Of a stretch of DNA of 5,357 bases, positions 1 to 5,357 are shown in pieces (the stretch's first letter is position 1; every line of letters begins with the position of its first letter). The position numbers and the translations under genes were made by a program. Source of the stretch: Candidatus Solibacter sp. (GTDB taxonomy: Bacteria > Acidobacteriota > Terriglobia > Bryobacterales > Bryobacteraceae); NCBI GenBank assembly GCA_017883355.1, contig JADGNS010000416.1, forward strand, positions 1 through 5,357, read 5' to 3'. The notes below the pieces were generated by a model that saw only the letters and a program-made list of their open reading frames with translations, was not told the origin of the DNA and did not search any database.

Positions 1-297
1 CGAATATTTGCCGAGCACGGCTGACAGAACCATGATGAGTTCGAGCATCCAAGCCGGGATTCCCCAGAATTTCCGGAGGAATTTGAGGACAGGGTGTCCT
101 TTGGTCTCGGCCACTTCGTTGTAACCATGCTCCTTCCGGCGGATTTCCACCTCCGCGTGCGTGAGACCGTTGTCGGGGTTGACATGGAGCATCGCTAACA
201 CGTCGGGCACCGGCGCGGACGCGATGTCAGGGGGCTTGCCGCTTGCCGCCTTCCAGGGCGCCGGGTCGGCTTCGCGTGTATCTGGGGTCGTTCGCAT
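1..297 (-). CDS. Plasma-membrane proton-efflux P-type ATPase (P3A family), N-terminal fragment
   Basis: An ion pump that uses ATP to export protons across the cytoplasmic membrane. Only the first 99 codons are in the window; the frame is open to the left edge. Residues 1-30 form a Pro/Ala-rich, probably disordered lead. Residues 31-75 match the cation-ATPase N-terminal domain, with GLTHAEVEIRR (45-55) and HGYNEVAET (57-65). Residues 76-96 enter the first membrane hairpin with KFWGIPAWMLELIMVLSAVL, a block characteristic of bacterial and fungal/plant P3A H+-ATPases. The DKTGT phosphorylation motif and most membrane helices lie outside. The ATG at 297 is preferred because GAGAGGA sits 8 nt upstream; an in-frame ATG at 306 abuts that site, and an in-frame TAA at 328-330 rules out anything longer. 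The gene is divergent from the histidine kinase. The family call is firm; cation specificity is inferred from family. Confidence 0.86.
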   Translation of the reverse strand, partial: MRTTPDTREADPAPWKAASGKPPDIASAPVPDVLAMLHVNPDNGLTHAEVEIRRKEHGYNEVAETKGHPVLKFLRKFWGIPAWMLELIMVLSAVLGKYS

Positions 298-410
298 GCG
301 GAACATCCTCTCTGGCGCATGCCCAGTTTACGCCGGTTTGCCTGTCTTGGTCGCGCCGGCGCGTCGCATCTGTGTGAAACTCAATCCAAAATGCCAGGGG
401 TTGAATTGAC
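298..410. promoter_or_regulatory. Divergent intergenic region with a 12-bp perfect palindrome
   Basis: This 113-bp spacer separates the divergently transcribed ATPase and kinase genes, so it must hold the ATPase promoter and probably part of the kinase promoter. A perfect palindrome, CGCGCCGGCGCG, lies at 352-363 near its centre. That is a possible operator shared by both genes, although such GC palindromes also arise by chance in GC-rich DNA. On the minus strand TAAACT (325-330) is a weak -10 candidate for the ATPase, without a convincing -35. Confidence 0.3.
306..312 (-). promoter_or_regulatory. Ribosome binding site of the proton ATPase
   Basis: On the minus strand GAGAGGA lies 8 nt before the ATG at 297. 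It decides between the two in-frame ATGs at 297 and 306, because the one at 306 would begin inside the site. Confidence 0.55.
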
Positions 411-431
411 GTGAATCCCGGGAGGGATAAT
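401..431 (+). promoter_or_regulatory. Candidate sigma-70-like promoter of the kinase-regulator operon
   Basis: TTGAAT (401-406) and GATAAT (426-431) resemble -35 and -10 hexamers, the latter matching TATAAT at five of six positions. The 19-bp spacer is longer than ideal. If used, transcription would begin near 438, downstream of the GTG at 411. Translation would then have to start at the ATG at 456. The call is tentative because the elements overlap the predicted coding start. Confidence 0.25.
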
Positions 432-1847
432 GAGGTTGTTTCCCATTCGGACCTTATGCCGATATCGAGTGAGAGCGCGGCGGCTGGCACATGGACGGAA
501 CCCACTCCGCCCTCCAGCAGGCTTCGCTGGTTGTTCCTCTGCGTCTCCGTATTGCTGCTGGCGCTCTTGCTTTTGTCCGGCGCTCTGGCTGTCCGCTTCC
601 TCTCGGAAATGCGCACTCAAGAGCTCGCCGCCACTCGCGCGCTGGCGGAACGTACCCGGGCGCTATCCGGACTTTGGCTCTCCATACAGAGCTACGACCA
701 GGCCGTGCAACAATTCGTCGCGCAGACAGCCGCCGACCGGGACTTCGAAGCTCGTCGCCGCCTCGACCAGCTCAACCTGGAAATCGACGCCGATTTCGAC
801 CGCTACCCTAGCGTCCGGGACTCTGAGGAAGACGCCTTGCTGAACGGCATGCGCCGAGTCTTCTCACAACAGCGAACTCTCTATATTACGATTCTCGCGG
901 CGAGGCCCGCGGAACGCAGGCGCCAGGCGGAAAGCATGCTCGCCGAGCACCTTGTGCCCGTGCAGAAGCAGATCCTCGACTGGTCCGGGAAACTCCAGGT
1001 GTGGAACGGGGAGCGTCTCCAGCACGCCGATCGCGCGCGCGCGACCGAATTTGCCAATCTGCAGGGAAGCCTGTCCCGCGCCCTCGCCATCGGATTCGGC
1101 AGTGGTCTGCTGCTCGTGCTGGGTAGCATGGCGTACATCGTGCGGCTCGATCGGCAGACACGCGCCCGCTATGTCGAACTCGCGCGAAGCCGATATGCGC
1201 TGCAGCAACTCTCCGCGCGCCTCGTGGACGCACAGGAGACCGAACGGCGCGCTATCTCTCGCGAGCTGCATGACGAAGTCGGACAGGCGCTGGGTGCGCT
1301 TCTGGTGGATATCGGCCGGCTCTCGACCACGCTCTCCGGCGACCACCCCGAAGTGAAGCCGCAACTGGACAACCTGAAGTCGGTGGCCGAGCGAACCTTC
1401 CAATCCGTCAGAAATATCGCCCTCCTGCTTCGGCCTTCCATGCTGGACGACTTAGGGCTGGCAGCGGCCCTCGAATGGCAAGGAAGGGAAGTATCCCGTC
1501 GCAGCGAGATCGAAGTCTCCGTGGAAGCGGAGAGCGTCCCCGAAGACCTGCCCGATGAACACAAGATTTACATCTATCGGCTCGTCCAGGAAGCTCTGAA
1601 CAACGCGGTGCGCCACTCCGGCGCCAGGAGCGCGAAAGTGGTGGTGGAGCGGCTGGCAAAATCCATCGTGGTGCGGGTTACCGATGACGGCCGTGGTTTC
1701 GATCCAGGGCGCTCGCGCGGCATGGGAATATTGGGAATGGAGGAACGGGTGAAACGGCTGGGCGGAACGTTGCGGGTGGAATCTCAACCGGGAAAGGGCG
1801 CAACCGTGACCGCGGAACTTCCTATTCCCGCGGGGAGTAGCGCTTGA
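411..1847 (+). CDS. Membrane sensor histidine kinase, NarL/DegS type (HisKA_3 family)
   Basis: An inner-membrane sensor that autophosphorylates on histidine and passes phosphate to the regulator encoded next. The 478-residue product has a Pro/Ser-rich N-terminus, a first membrane segment at about 40-60, a helical extracytoplasmic region at about 61-223 resembling four-helix-bundle sensor domains, a second membrane segment at about 224-246 and a coiled-coil linker. The HisKA_3 motif ISRELHDEVGQALGAL carries the phosphoacceptor His287. The ATPase domain (about 383-475) shows the N box EALNNAVRH with Asn398, the G1 box DDGRGF (425-430) and the G2 box GMGILGMEERV (437-447). All key residues are intact, and no HAMP domain is evident. 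The GTG at 411 is the most upstream possible start, since an in-frame TGA lies at 402-404. It has only a weak AGGGG 10 nt upstream, so the ATG at 456 is a real alternative. The ligand cannot be read from the sequence. Confidence 0.9.
   Translation: MNPGRDNEVVSHSDLMPISSESAAAGTWTEPTPPSSRLRWLFLCVSVLLLALLLLSGALAVRFLSEMRTQELAATRALAERTRALSGLWLSIQSYDQAVQQFVAQTAADRDFEARRRLDQLNLEIDADFDRYPSVRDSEEDALLNGMRRVFSQQRTLYITILAARPAERRRQAESMLAEHLVPVQKQILDWSGKLQVWNGERLQHADRARATEFANLQGSLSRALAIGFGSGLLLVLGSMAYIVRLDRQTRARYVELARSRYALQQLSARLVDAQETERRAISRELHDEVGQALGALLVDIGRLSTTLSGDHPEVKPQLDNLKSVAERTFQSVRNIALLLRPSMLDDLGLAAALEWQGREVSRRSEIEVSVEAESVPEDLPDEHKIYIYRLVQEALNNAVRHSGARSAKVVVERLAKSIVVRVTDDGRGFDPGRSRGMGILGMEERVKRLGGTLRVESQPGKGATVTAELPIPAGSSA
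1832..1847 (+). promoter_or_regulatory. Ribosome binding site and TTGA stop/start overlap coupling kinase to regulator
   Basis: GGGGAG (1832-1837) lies 6 nt before a TTG start at 1844. The kinase stop TGA (1845-1847) is embedded in this start, giving a 4-base TTGA overlap. The arrangement supports translational coupling, which would keep the two proteins in a fixed ratio. Confidence 0.6.
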
Positions 1848-2494
1848 AGAAGACCAGCGTCCTGCTCGCCGACGACCACAACCTGATTCGAGCCGGTCTA
1901 CGCATGGTGGTCGATGCCGAATCCGACCTCACCGTCGTCGGAGAAGCCAGCGACGGGCGTGAGGCTGTGGCCATGGCCGGGAAACTGAAACCGGACGTCG
2001 TGGTTATGGATATCGGCATGCCAAGCCTGAATGGCATCGAAGCCTCCCGCCAGATTCGCGCCGCGCTGCCGAATACCCAGGTGGTCATGCTCAGTATGCA
2101 CTCCGACGAAGGGTACGTGCTCCGCGCCCTGAAAGCCGGAGCCAAGGCCTACCTGCTCAAGGACTCCGCCGAAGCCGACCTGGCGCGCGCCATCCGCGCC
2201 GCCACTACCGGGAAGTCGTTCTTCAGTCCGGCGGTCGGCCAGGTACTGCTGCAGGACTACATGCGCAGGCTCGAGCGCACGGGCGGCGAAGATTCCTACG
2301 AATTGCTTTCGCCCCGGGAACGCGAAATTCTGCAACTGGTGGCGGAGGGAAAATCCAGCAAGGAGATCGCCAATTTGCTCAACCTGAGCGTATACACGGT
2401 CGAGACACACCGCGCGAAGCTCATGCAAAAACTAAGCTTACGCAGCGTTCCGGAAGTGATCCTGTACGCCGTGCGCAAGGGCATTATCTCCTAG
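1844..2494 (+). CDS. Two-component response regulator, NarL/FixJ family (receiver plus LuxR-type HTH)
   Basis: A cytoplasmic DNA-binding regulator, the likely partner of the kinase encoded directly upstream. The 216-residue length is normal for the family. The receiver domain (about 3-120) has the acidic pair Asp10/Asp11, phosphoacceptor Asp56 in VVVMDIGMP, the switch residue Ser84 in MLSMH, and Tyr103 with Lys106 in AYLLKD. After a linker at about 124-153 comes a LuxR/GerE helix-turn-helix (about 154-216) with LSPREREILQLVAEGKSSKEIA, whose recognition helix region is SVYTVETHRAKLMQKL. The TTG at 1844 must be the start, because beta strand 1 (KTSVLLADDH) begins at once and no later start leaves it intact. 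The gene overlaps the kinase stop. The targets are unknown; the adjacent htrA promoter and the operon's own promoter are the obvious candidates. Confidence 0.92.
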   Translation: MKKTSVLLADDHNLIRAGLRMVVDAESDLTVVGEASDGREAVAMAGKLKPDVVVMDIGMPSLNGIEASRQIRAALPNTQVVMLSMHSDEGYVLRALKAGAKAYLLKDSAEADLARAIRAATTGKSFFSPAVGQVLLQDYMRRLERTGGEDSYELLSPREREILQLVAEGKSSKEIANLLNLSVYTVETHRAKLMQKLSLRSVPEVILYAVRKGIIS

Positions 2495-2511
2495 CCGCGT
2501 CGGGATATACC

Positions 2512-2539
2512 AAGTCGCCGGTACCACATATACCGACTT
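2512..2539. promoter_or_regulatory. Nested inverted repeats upstream of htrA, candidate operator
   Basis: Two dyads overlap here: AAGTCG (2512-2517) with CGACTT (2534-2539), and CGGTA-N7-TACCG (2519-2535). In addition, ATATACC occurs at 2505-2511 and again at 2528-2534, 23 bp apart. The dyad centre lies about 60 bp before the predicted htrA transcription start, a position typical of activator sites. No T-run follows, so an intrinsic terminator for the regulator gene is less likely. Binding by the adjacent NarL-type regulator is a guess. Confidence 0.35.
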
Positions 2540-2552
2540 CCCACTACAAACC

Positions 2553-2580
2553 GGAAACCCCCTTGCCCCATCTGTATAAA
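2553..2580 (+). promoter_or_regulatory. Candidate htrA promoter
   Basis: TATAAA (2575-2580) is a good -10 hexamer, predicting a start near 2587 and a leader of about 50 nt. The -35 position has only a poor match, around CGGAAA/GGAAAC (2552-2558). That would be consistent with a promoter that depends on an activator bound upstream. Confidence 0.35.
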
Positions 2581-2615
2581 TGGAGCCACTCGATGTATGG
2601 AAGCTCGGTGGTGAT

Positions 2616-2634
2616 CCTCAGAGACTTTTGGAGG
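2616..2634 (+). promoter_or_regulatory. htrA ribosome binding site inside a possible small hairpin
   Basis: GGAGG (2630-2634) is a strong Shine-Dalgarno sequence, 4 nt before the ATG at 2639 and 10 nt before the in-frame ATG at 2645. CCTC at 2616-2619 can pair with its GAGG at 2631-2634. Beyond an A-G mismatch, two G-U wobbles and one A-U pair close a three-base loop. The site is certain as a ribosome binding site; the fold is only a possibility. Confidence 0.45.
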
Positions 2635-2638
2635 CTAC

Positions 2639-4111
2639 ATGAAGATGCAATCGATTTGGGGCGGACCGAAGAGAGCAGCCGCGGCGACCCTGCTGGCGCT
2701 CGGTTTGGGGGGCCTCGCAGTGGCGGGTGCGGATCGCCTGTTGAACCCGCCAGCCACGTTTAAGTTCGCCAGTGCAGACCAGCCGGCAAGCCGCAACAGT
2801 TTCGCCCCGGTGGTCAAGAAGGTATTACCCTCCGTCGTAACCATCACTTCGTCCCGTGTCGTAAAGACGGGCCTTCAGCGTGGCGACGATGGAGTCCCTC
2901 CGATGTTCCGCCAGTTCTTTGGCGGTGATCCACCTAACGGCGGCGGGCAGTTCCGCATGCCCCGGCAACAGAAGGAAGAGGGCCTGGGCTCGGGCGTGAT
3001 CGTCAGCCCGAATGGCTACATCCTGACCAACAACCACGTCGTGGATCACGCCACCACCGTGACCGTGATCATGCAGGATAAGCACGAATACAAAGCCCGC
3101 GTGGTGGGTACCGATCCCAAGACCGACATCGCCGTACTCAAGGTGGACGCCGGCTCGCTCGATCCCATCACCATTGGCGATTCCGATAAGGTGCAGGTGG
3201 GCGACTACGTGCTGGCCGTCGGCAATCCCTTTGGCGTGGGCAAAACTGTCACCATGGGCATCGTCAGCGCGACCGGCCGTGCCAACCTGGGCATCGAAGA
3301 CTACGAAGATTTCATTCAGACCGATGCATCGATCAACCCCGGCAACTCGGGCGGCGCGCTGGTGAATGACCGCGGCGAGCTGATCGGCATCAACACCGCC
3401 ATCCTGGCGCACGGATCGGAGGGGAATCAAGGCGTCGGCTTTGCGGTTCCGCTTAGTGTGGCGCGCAATGTGATGGACCAGATCGTTAAGAATGGCAAGG
3501 TAACCCGCGCGTACTTGGGCGTGATGGCGCAGGAAGTGACGCCCTCCATCGCCAAGGCTTTCCATGAACCGGAAGTGCGCGGCGCGCTGGTCGGTGATGT
3601 AACCCCCAACAGCCCGGCACAGAAAGCGGGCTTGGCGAAGGGTGACATCATCCTGGATATCAACGGCACGCCTGTGAACAGCAGCGCCGAACTGCGCATG
3701 CACGTTTCGCTGATGGCTCCTGGAACCGAGGTGAAGGTGAAGGTCTTCCGTGACGGCGCGGAGAAAACCTTCCCGCTGACACTGGCGGAAATGCCCACGG
3801 AAACTGCCAGGAACGAACAGCCGGAGAACAGCAGCGAAGATGCCCTGCAAGGGATCACGGTGGAGAACGCCACCGCCCGGACGGCCCGGCAGCTAGGATT
3901 GCCGCCTACCGCTACCGGAGTTGTCGTGACCAATGTAGACCCGGACAGCAAAGCTGCCGATTCCGGCTTGAAGCGCGGCGACGTAATTCAGGAAGTGAAC
4001 CACAAACCGGTGCGCAACACTTCGGATTTCGAATCTGCCATGCGTAACGCGAAGGACGCCACTCTCCTGCTCGTGAACCGGCAAGGCAACACAATGTACC
4101 TGGCCGTCTAA
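2639..4111 (+). CDS. Do/HtrA family periplasmic serine endoprotease (DegP/DegQ-like), two PDZ domains
   Basis: An envelope protease that degrades misfolded proteins and, in some family members, also acts as a chaperone. The 490-residue length fits two-PDZ Do proteases. Lys11-Arg12 precede a hydrophobic stretch at 13-31 that serves as signal peptide or anchor; AVA or AGA near 27-31 could be the cleavage site. The trypsin-like domain (about 50-285) begins with a flexible Gly/Pro/Gln-rich loop (about 80-112) like the LA loop. The triad is complete: His133 in TNNHVV, Asp163 in TDIAVLKV and Ser237 in GNSGGAL, spaced almost as in E. coli DegP. PDZ1 (about 291-385) opens with YLGV at 292-295, and PDZ2 (about 403-490) opens with LQGI. 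The start at 2639 has GGAGG 4 nt upstream; the ATG at 2645 (third codon) is also possible. The gene follows the two-component genes in the same direction after 144 bp, so it probably has its own promoter and may be their target. Assignment to degP versus degQ cannot be made. Confidence 0.94.
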   Translation: MKMQSIWGGPKRAAAATLLALGLGGLAVAGADRLLNPPATFKFASADQPASRNSFAPVVKKVLPSVVTITSSRVVKTGLQRGDDGVPPMFRQFFGGDPPNGGGQFRMPRQQKEEGLGSGVIVSPNGYILTNNHVVDHATTVTVIMQDKHEYKARVVGTDPKTDIAVLKVDAGSLDPITIGDSDKVQVGDYVLAVGNPFGVGKTVTMGIVSATGRANLGIEDYEDFIQTDASINPGNSGGALVNDRGELIGINTAILAHGSEGNQGVGFAVPLSVARNVMDQIVKNGKVTRAYLGVMAQEVTPSIAKAFHEPEVRGALVGDVTPNSPAQKAGLAKGDIILDINGTPVNSSAELRMHVSLMAPGTEVKVKVFRDGAEKTFPLTLAEMPTETARNEQPENSSEDALQGITVENATARTARQLGLPPTATGVVVTNVDPDSKAADSGLKRGDVIQEVNHKPVRNTSDFESAMRNAKDATLLLVNRQGNTMYLAV

Positions 4112-4130
4112 CCGCTGATCGGCCATTCGG

Positions 4131-4220
4131 GAAGAAGGAAACGTTGGGACCAGCTCCGGGGTTGGGTTGTTGTACGGCCATCTTACGTCCGTCAACCCAA
4201 CTTCGGAGCGGACCTTCTTC
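4131..4220. terminator. Large imperfect inverted repeat between convergent genes, probable bidirectional terminator
   Basis: The core stem pairs 4153-4169 with 4193-4209: 17 pairs, two of them G-T, with the perfect 9-bp arms GTTGGGTTG/CAACCCAAC inside. An inner stem, ACGG/CCGT (4174-4177 with 4189-4192), tightens the loop. An outer perfect 8-bp repeat, GAAGAAGG (4131-4138) with CCTTCTTC (4213-4220), flanks the core, so a transcript from either side leaves the hairpin into a pyrimidine stretch CCTTCTTC. There is no true T-run. The position, 19 bp after the htrA stop and 9 bp after the sulfatase stop, fits termination from both directions. Confidence 0.6.
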
Positions 4221-4229
4221 GGCAGTCTG

Positions 4230-5357
4230 TTACCCGCCCGCGTCCGTCGCCGGGATCTTGCGCACCTCGTCCCAGGGCCGGACGTTGCAGCGCTCGGCCC
4301 AACGGTCGTAGCGCCCCACCATACGCTCGACACGCGACGAATCCGAGGTGGAGAGGTCGCGCATTTCGCAGCGATCGGCTTCCAGGTCGTATAGCTCCCA
4401 GCGGTCCGGAAAGCGCGAAACCAGCTTATAGCGTCCGTCCACCATCGCGCGGTTCCCCTCGTGCTCCCAGTAGAATGAGTCGCTGCGCGCGACCTTCCTG
4501 CCGTGGAACGCTGGCGCCAGGCTGCGCCCCTCCAGCGGAAGGATGCGCTCGCCGTCGTGACGCTCCGGGTAGCGGGCGCCCGCCACATCCACGCAGGTGG
4601 CCATCACGTCGATGATGTGACCGCTCTCGTGCGTGATCGCGCCGTGCCGATCCATGCCGCCCGGCCAGCGCGCGATCAGCGGCGTGGCGATGCCCCCTTC
4701 ATGCACCCAGTGCTTGTAACGGCGAAACGGCGTGTTCGACGCGTTGGCCCACGCGATGCCGTAGCTGGCGAAGGTGTCCTCGCCACCCGGTACGATCGAG
4801 GGGTCGTTGCCCGGCCGCACAGGCCGTCCGTCGCGCGCCTGTTTCGGACTGTTGTTGTTGAGCCGCCCGGGCGGCAAGTTCTCGGCGCAGCCGCCGTTGT
4901 CGGCCAAAAACAAGATCAGCGTGTCCTGATCCCGCCCGGTCCGGCGGAGCGCATCGAGAATGGACCCGACGTTGCGGTCCATCCGGTCGATCTGCGCTGC
5001 ATAGACCTCCATGCGGCGCTGCTGCCAATCCCGGTCGGGCGCATCCTTCCAGGCTGGAACCTCCTCGTCGCGCGGGGTCAGACCCCATTTGCCGTCTACC
5101 AGTCCCATACGGACCTGGCGTTGGTGCCGCTCGGCGCGCAGCGCGTCCCAGCCGTCGCGGTAACGATCGCGGTACCGCGCGATATCGCTCTCGAAGGCGT
5201 GCAGCGGCCAGTGTGGCGACGTGAACGCCGTGTACAGGAAGAATGGCTCGGGCCGTTTCGCCGCATCTTCGATGTATGCCGCCGCGTTGCGGCCAATCGC
5301 ATCGGTCAGATAGTAGTCCGCCCCCTCCGGTTCGATGGCGGCGTTGTCCCGGGTCAG
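4230..5357 (-). CDS. Arylsulfatase (alkaline phosphatase superfamily), C-terminal fragment
   Basis: The enzyme hydrolyses sulfate esters; substrate is not predictable from this part. The frame is open from the right edge to the TAA at 4230-4232, giving 375 residues. An internal ATG at 5108 is not the start, because 83 codons of clear sulfatase sequence precede it. Those codons include ADYYLTDAIGRNAAAYIE and PFFLYTAFTSPHWPLHA, with conserved His49 and His53 (fragment numbering). Farther on come LILFLADNGG, with the metal-binding Asp153-Asn154, and KHWVHEGGIATPLIARWPGG, with Lys215 and His219 near the active site. A C-terminal subdomain follows (YKLVSRFPDRWELYDLEAD). The CxPxR motif carrying the formylglycine nucleophile and any export signal are beyond the edge. 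Full-length relatives run to about 450-550 residues, so roughly 100-150 are missing. The gene is convergent with htrA. No maturase gene or sugar-utilisation partner is visible here. Confidence 0.92.
   Translation of the reverse strand: MTRDNAAIEPEGADYYLTDAIGRNAAAYIEDAAKRPEPFFLYTAFTSPHWPLHAFESDIARYRDRYRDGWDALRAERHQRQVRMGLVDGKWGLTPRDEEVPAWKDAPDRDWQQRRMEVYAAQIDRMDRNVGSILDALRRTGRDQDTLILFLADNGGCAENLPPGRLNNNSPKQARDGRPVRPGNDPSIVPGGEDTFASYGIAWANASNTPFRRYKHWVHEGGIATPLIARWPGGMDRHGAITHESGHIIDVMATCVDVAGARYPERHDGERILPLEGRSLAPAFHGRKVARSDSFYWEHEGNRAMVDGRYKLVSRFPDRWELYDLEADRCEMRDLSTSDSSRVERMVGRYDRWAERCNVRPWDEVRKIPATDAGG

Noticed and set aside
227..616. A minus-strand frame crossing the ATPase start and the kinase start
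   Set aside because: It covers the divergent spacer and overlaps two better-supported genes in other frames; its product has no recognisable domain.
430..843. A 137-codon plus-strand frame with a good GGGAGGG before its ATG
   Set aside because: It lies inside the histidine kinase in another frame, is rich in Arg/Ser/Pro as shadow frames of GC-rich genes are, and shows no domain or membrane segment. The kinase frame carries the expected transmembrane segment over the same bases.
2553..2576. Sigma-E-like promoter (GGAAAC and TCTGTA) before htrA
   Set aside because: The spacing between the two elements is only about 12 bp, too short for the roughly 15-16 bp of ECF promoters. The TATAAA hexamer explains the region better.
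2563..2763. A small plus-strand frame across the htrA start
   Set aside because: It has no ribosome binding site, overlaps the htrA signal region in another frame and has no recognisable features.
2825..3850. A long open frame on the minus strand (341 codons)
   Set aside because: It is antisense to htrA, is His/Gly/Asp-rich without family features, and the plus-strand frame carries the full catalytic triad and two PDZ domains.
4161..4201. Integron attC-like site (GTTGGGT and ACCCAAC match GTTRRRY and RYYYAAC)
   Set aside because: In attC the RYYYAAC element comes first and GTTRRRY last; here the order is reversed on both strands. There is no integrase or cassette context.
4167..4394. A 75-codon plus-strand frame after htrA
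   Set aside because: It begins inside the large inverted repeat and runs antisense through the sulfatase C-terminus, with no ribosome binding site or family signature.
4230..5108. Sulfatase starting at the ATG at 5108
   Set aside because: The same frame continues upstream to the window edge with conserved sulfatase sequence (PFFLYTAFTSPHWPLHA), so this ATG is internal.

Overview
This GC-rich bacterial window holds five protein-coding genes, two of them cut by the window edges. I see no RNA gene, CRISPR array, insertion sequence or phage gene. The gene set is a P3A-type proton-pumping ATPase, an arylsulfatase, a NarL-type two-component pair and a two-PDZ HtrA protease. With the GC-rich codon use, this resembles soil Acidobacteriota of the Solibacter/Bryobacter kind. 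That placement is an inference from gene content, and other GC-rich environmental phyla remain possible.

Layout. Positions 1-297 (minus) are the N-terminal 99 residues of a plasma-membrane H+-ATPase that runs off the left edge. A 113-bp divergent spacer (298-410) separates it from a plus-strand cluster. The cluster starts with a sensor histidine kinase (411-1847). Its stop codon overlaps the TTG start of a NarL/FixJ response regulator (1844-2494). A 144-bp spacer (2495-2638) carries a dyad and a candidate promoter, and leads to a complete HtrA/DegP-like serine protease (2639-4111). A 118-bp convergent spacer (4112-4229) is dominated by a large inverted repeat, probably a bidirectional terminator. 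The last gene (4230-5357, minus) is the C-terminal 375 residues of an arylsulfatase whose catalytic N-terminus lies beyond the right edge.

How the genes may work together. The kinase has a helical extracytoplasmic domain between two membrane segments, so it should sense something at the envelope and phosphorylate the co-translated regulator on Asp56. The adjacent gene is a periplasmic quality-control protease, which suggests an envelope-stress circuit similar in logic to CpxAR-degP or CssRS-htrA but built from NarL-family parts. The dyad about 60 bp upstream of the predicted htrA start point would suit an activator site. This link is a hypothesis from gene order. The proton ATPase and the sulfatase show no evident functional link to the circuit.

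I did not find a clearly novel system. The points most worth checking are the regulator/htrA spacer, a possible hairpin over the htrA ribosome binding site, and the convergent inverted repeat.
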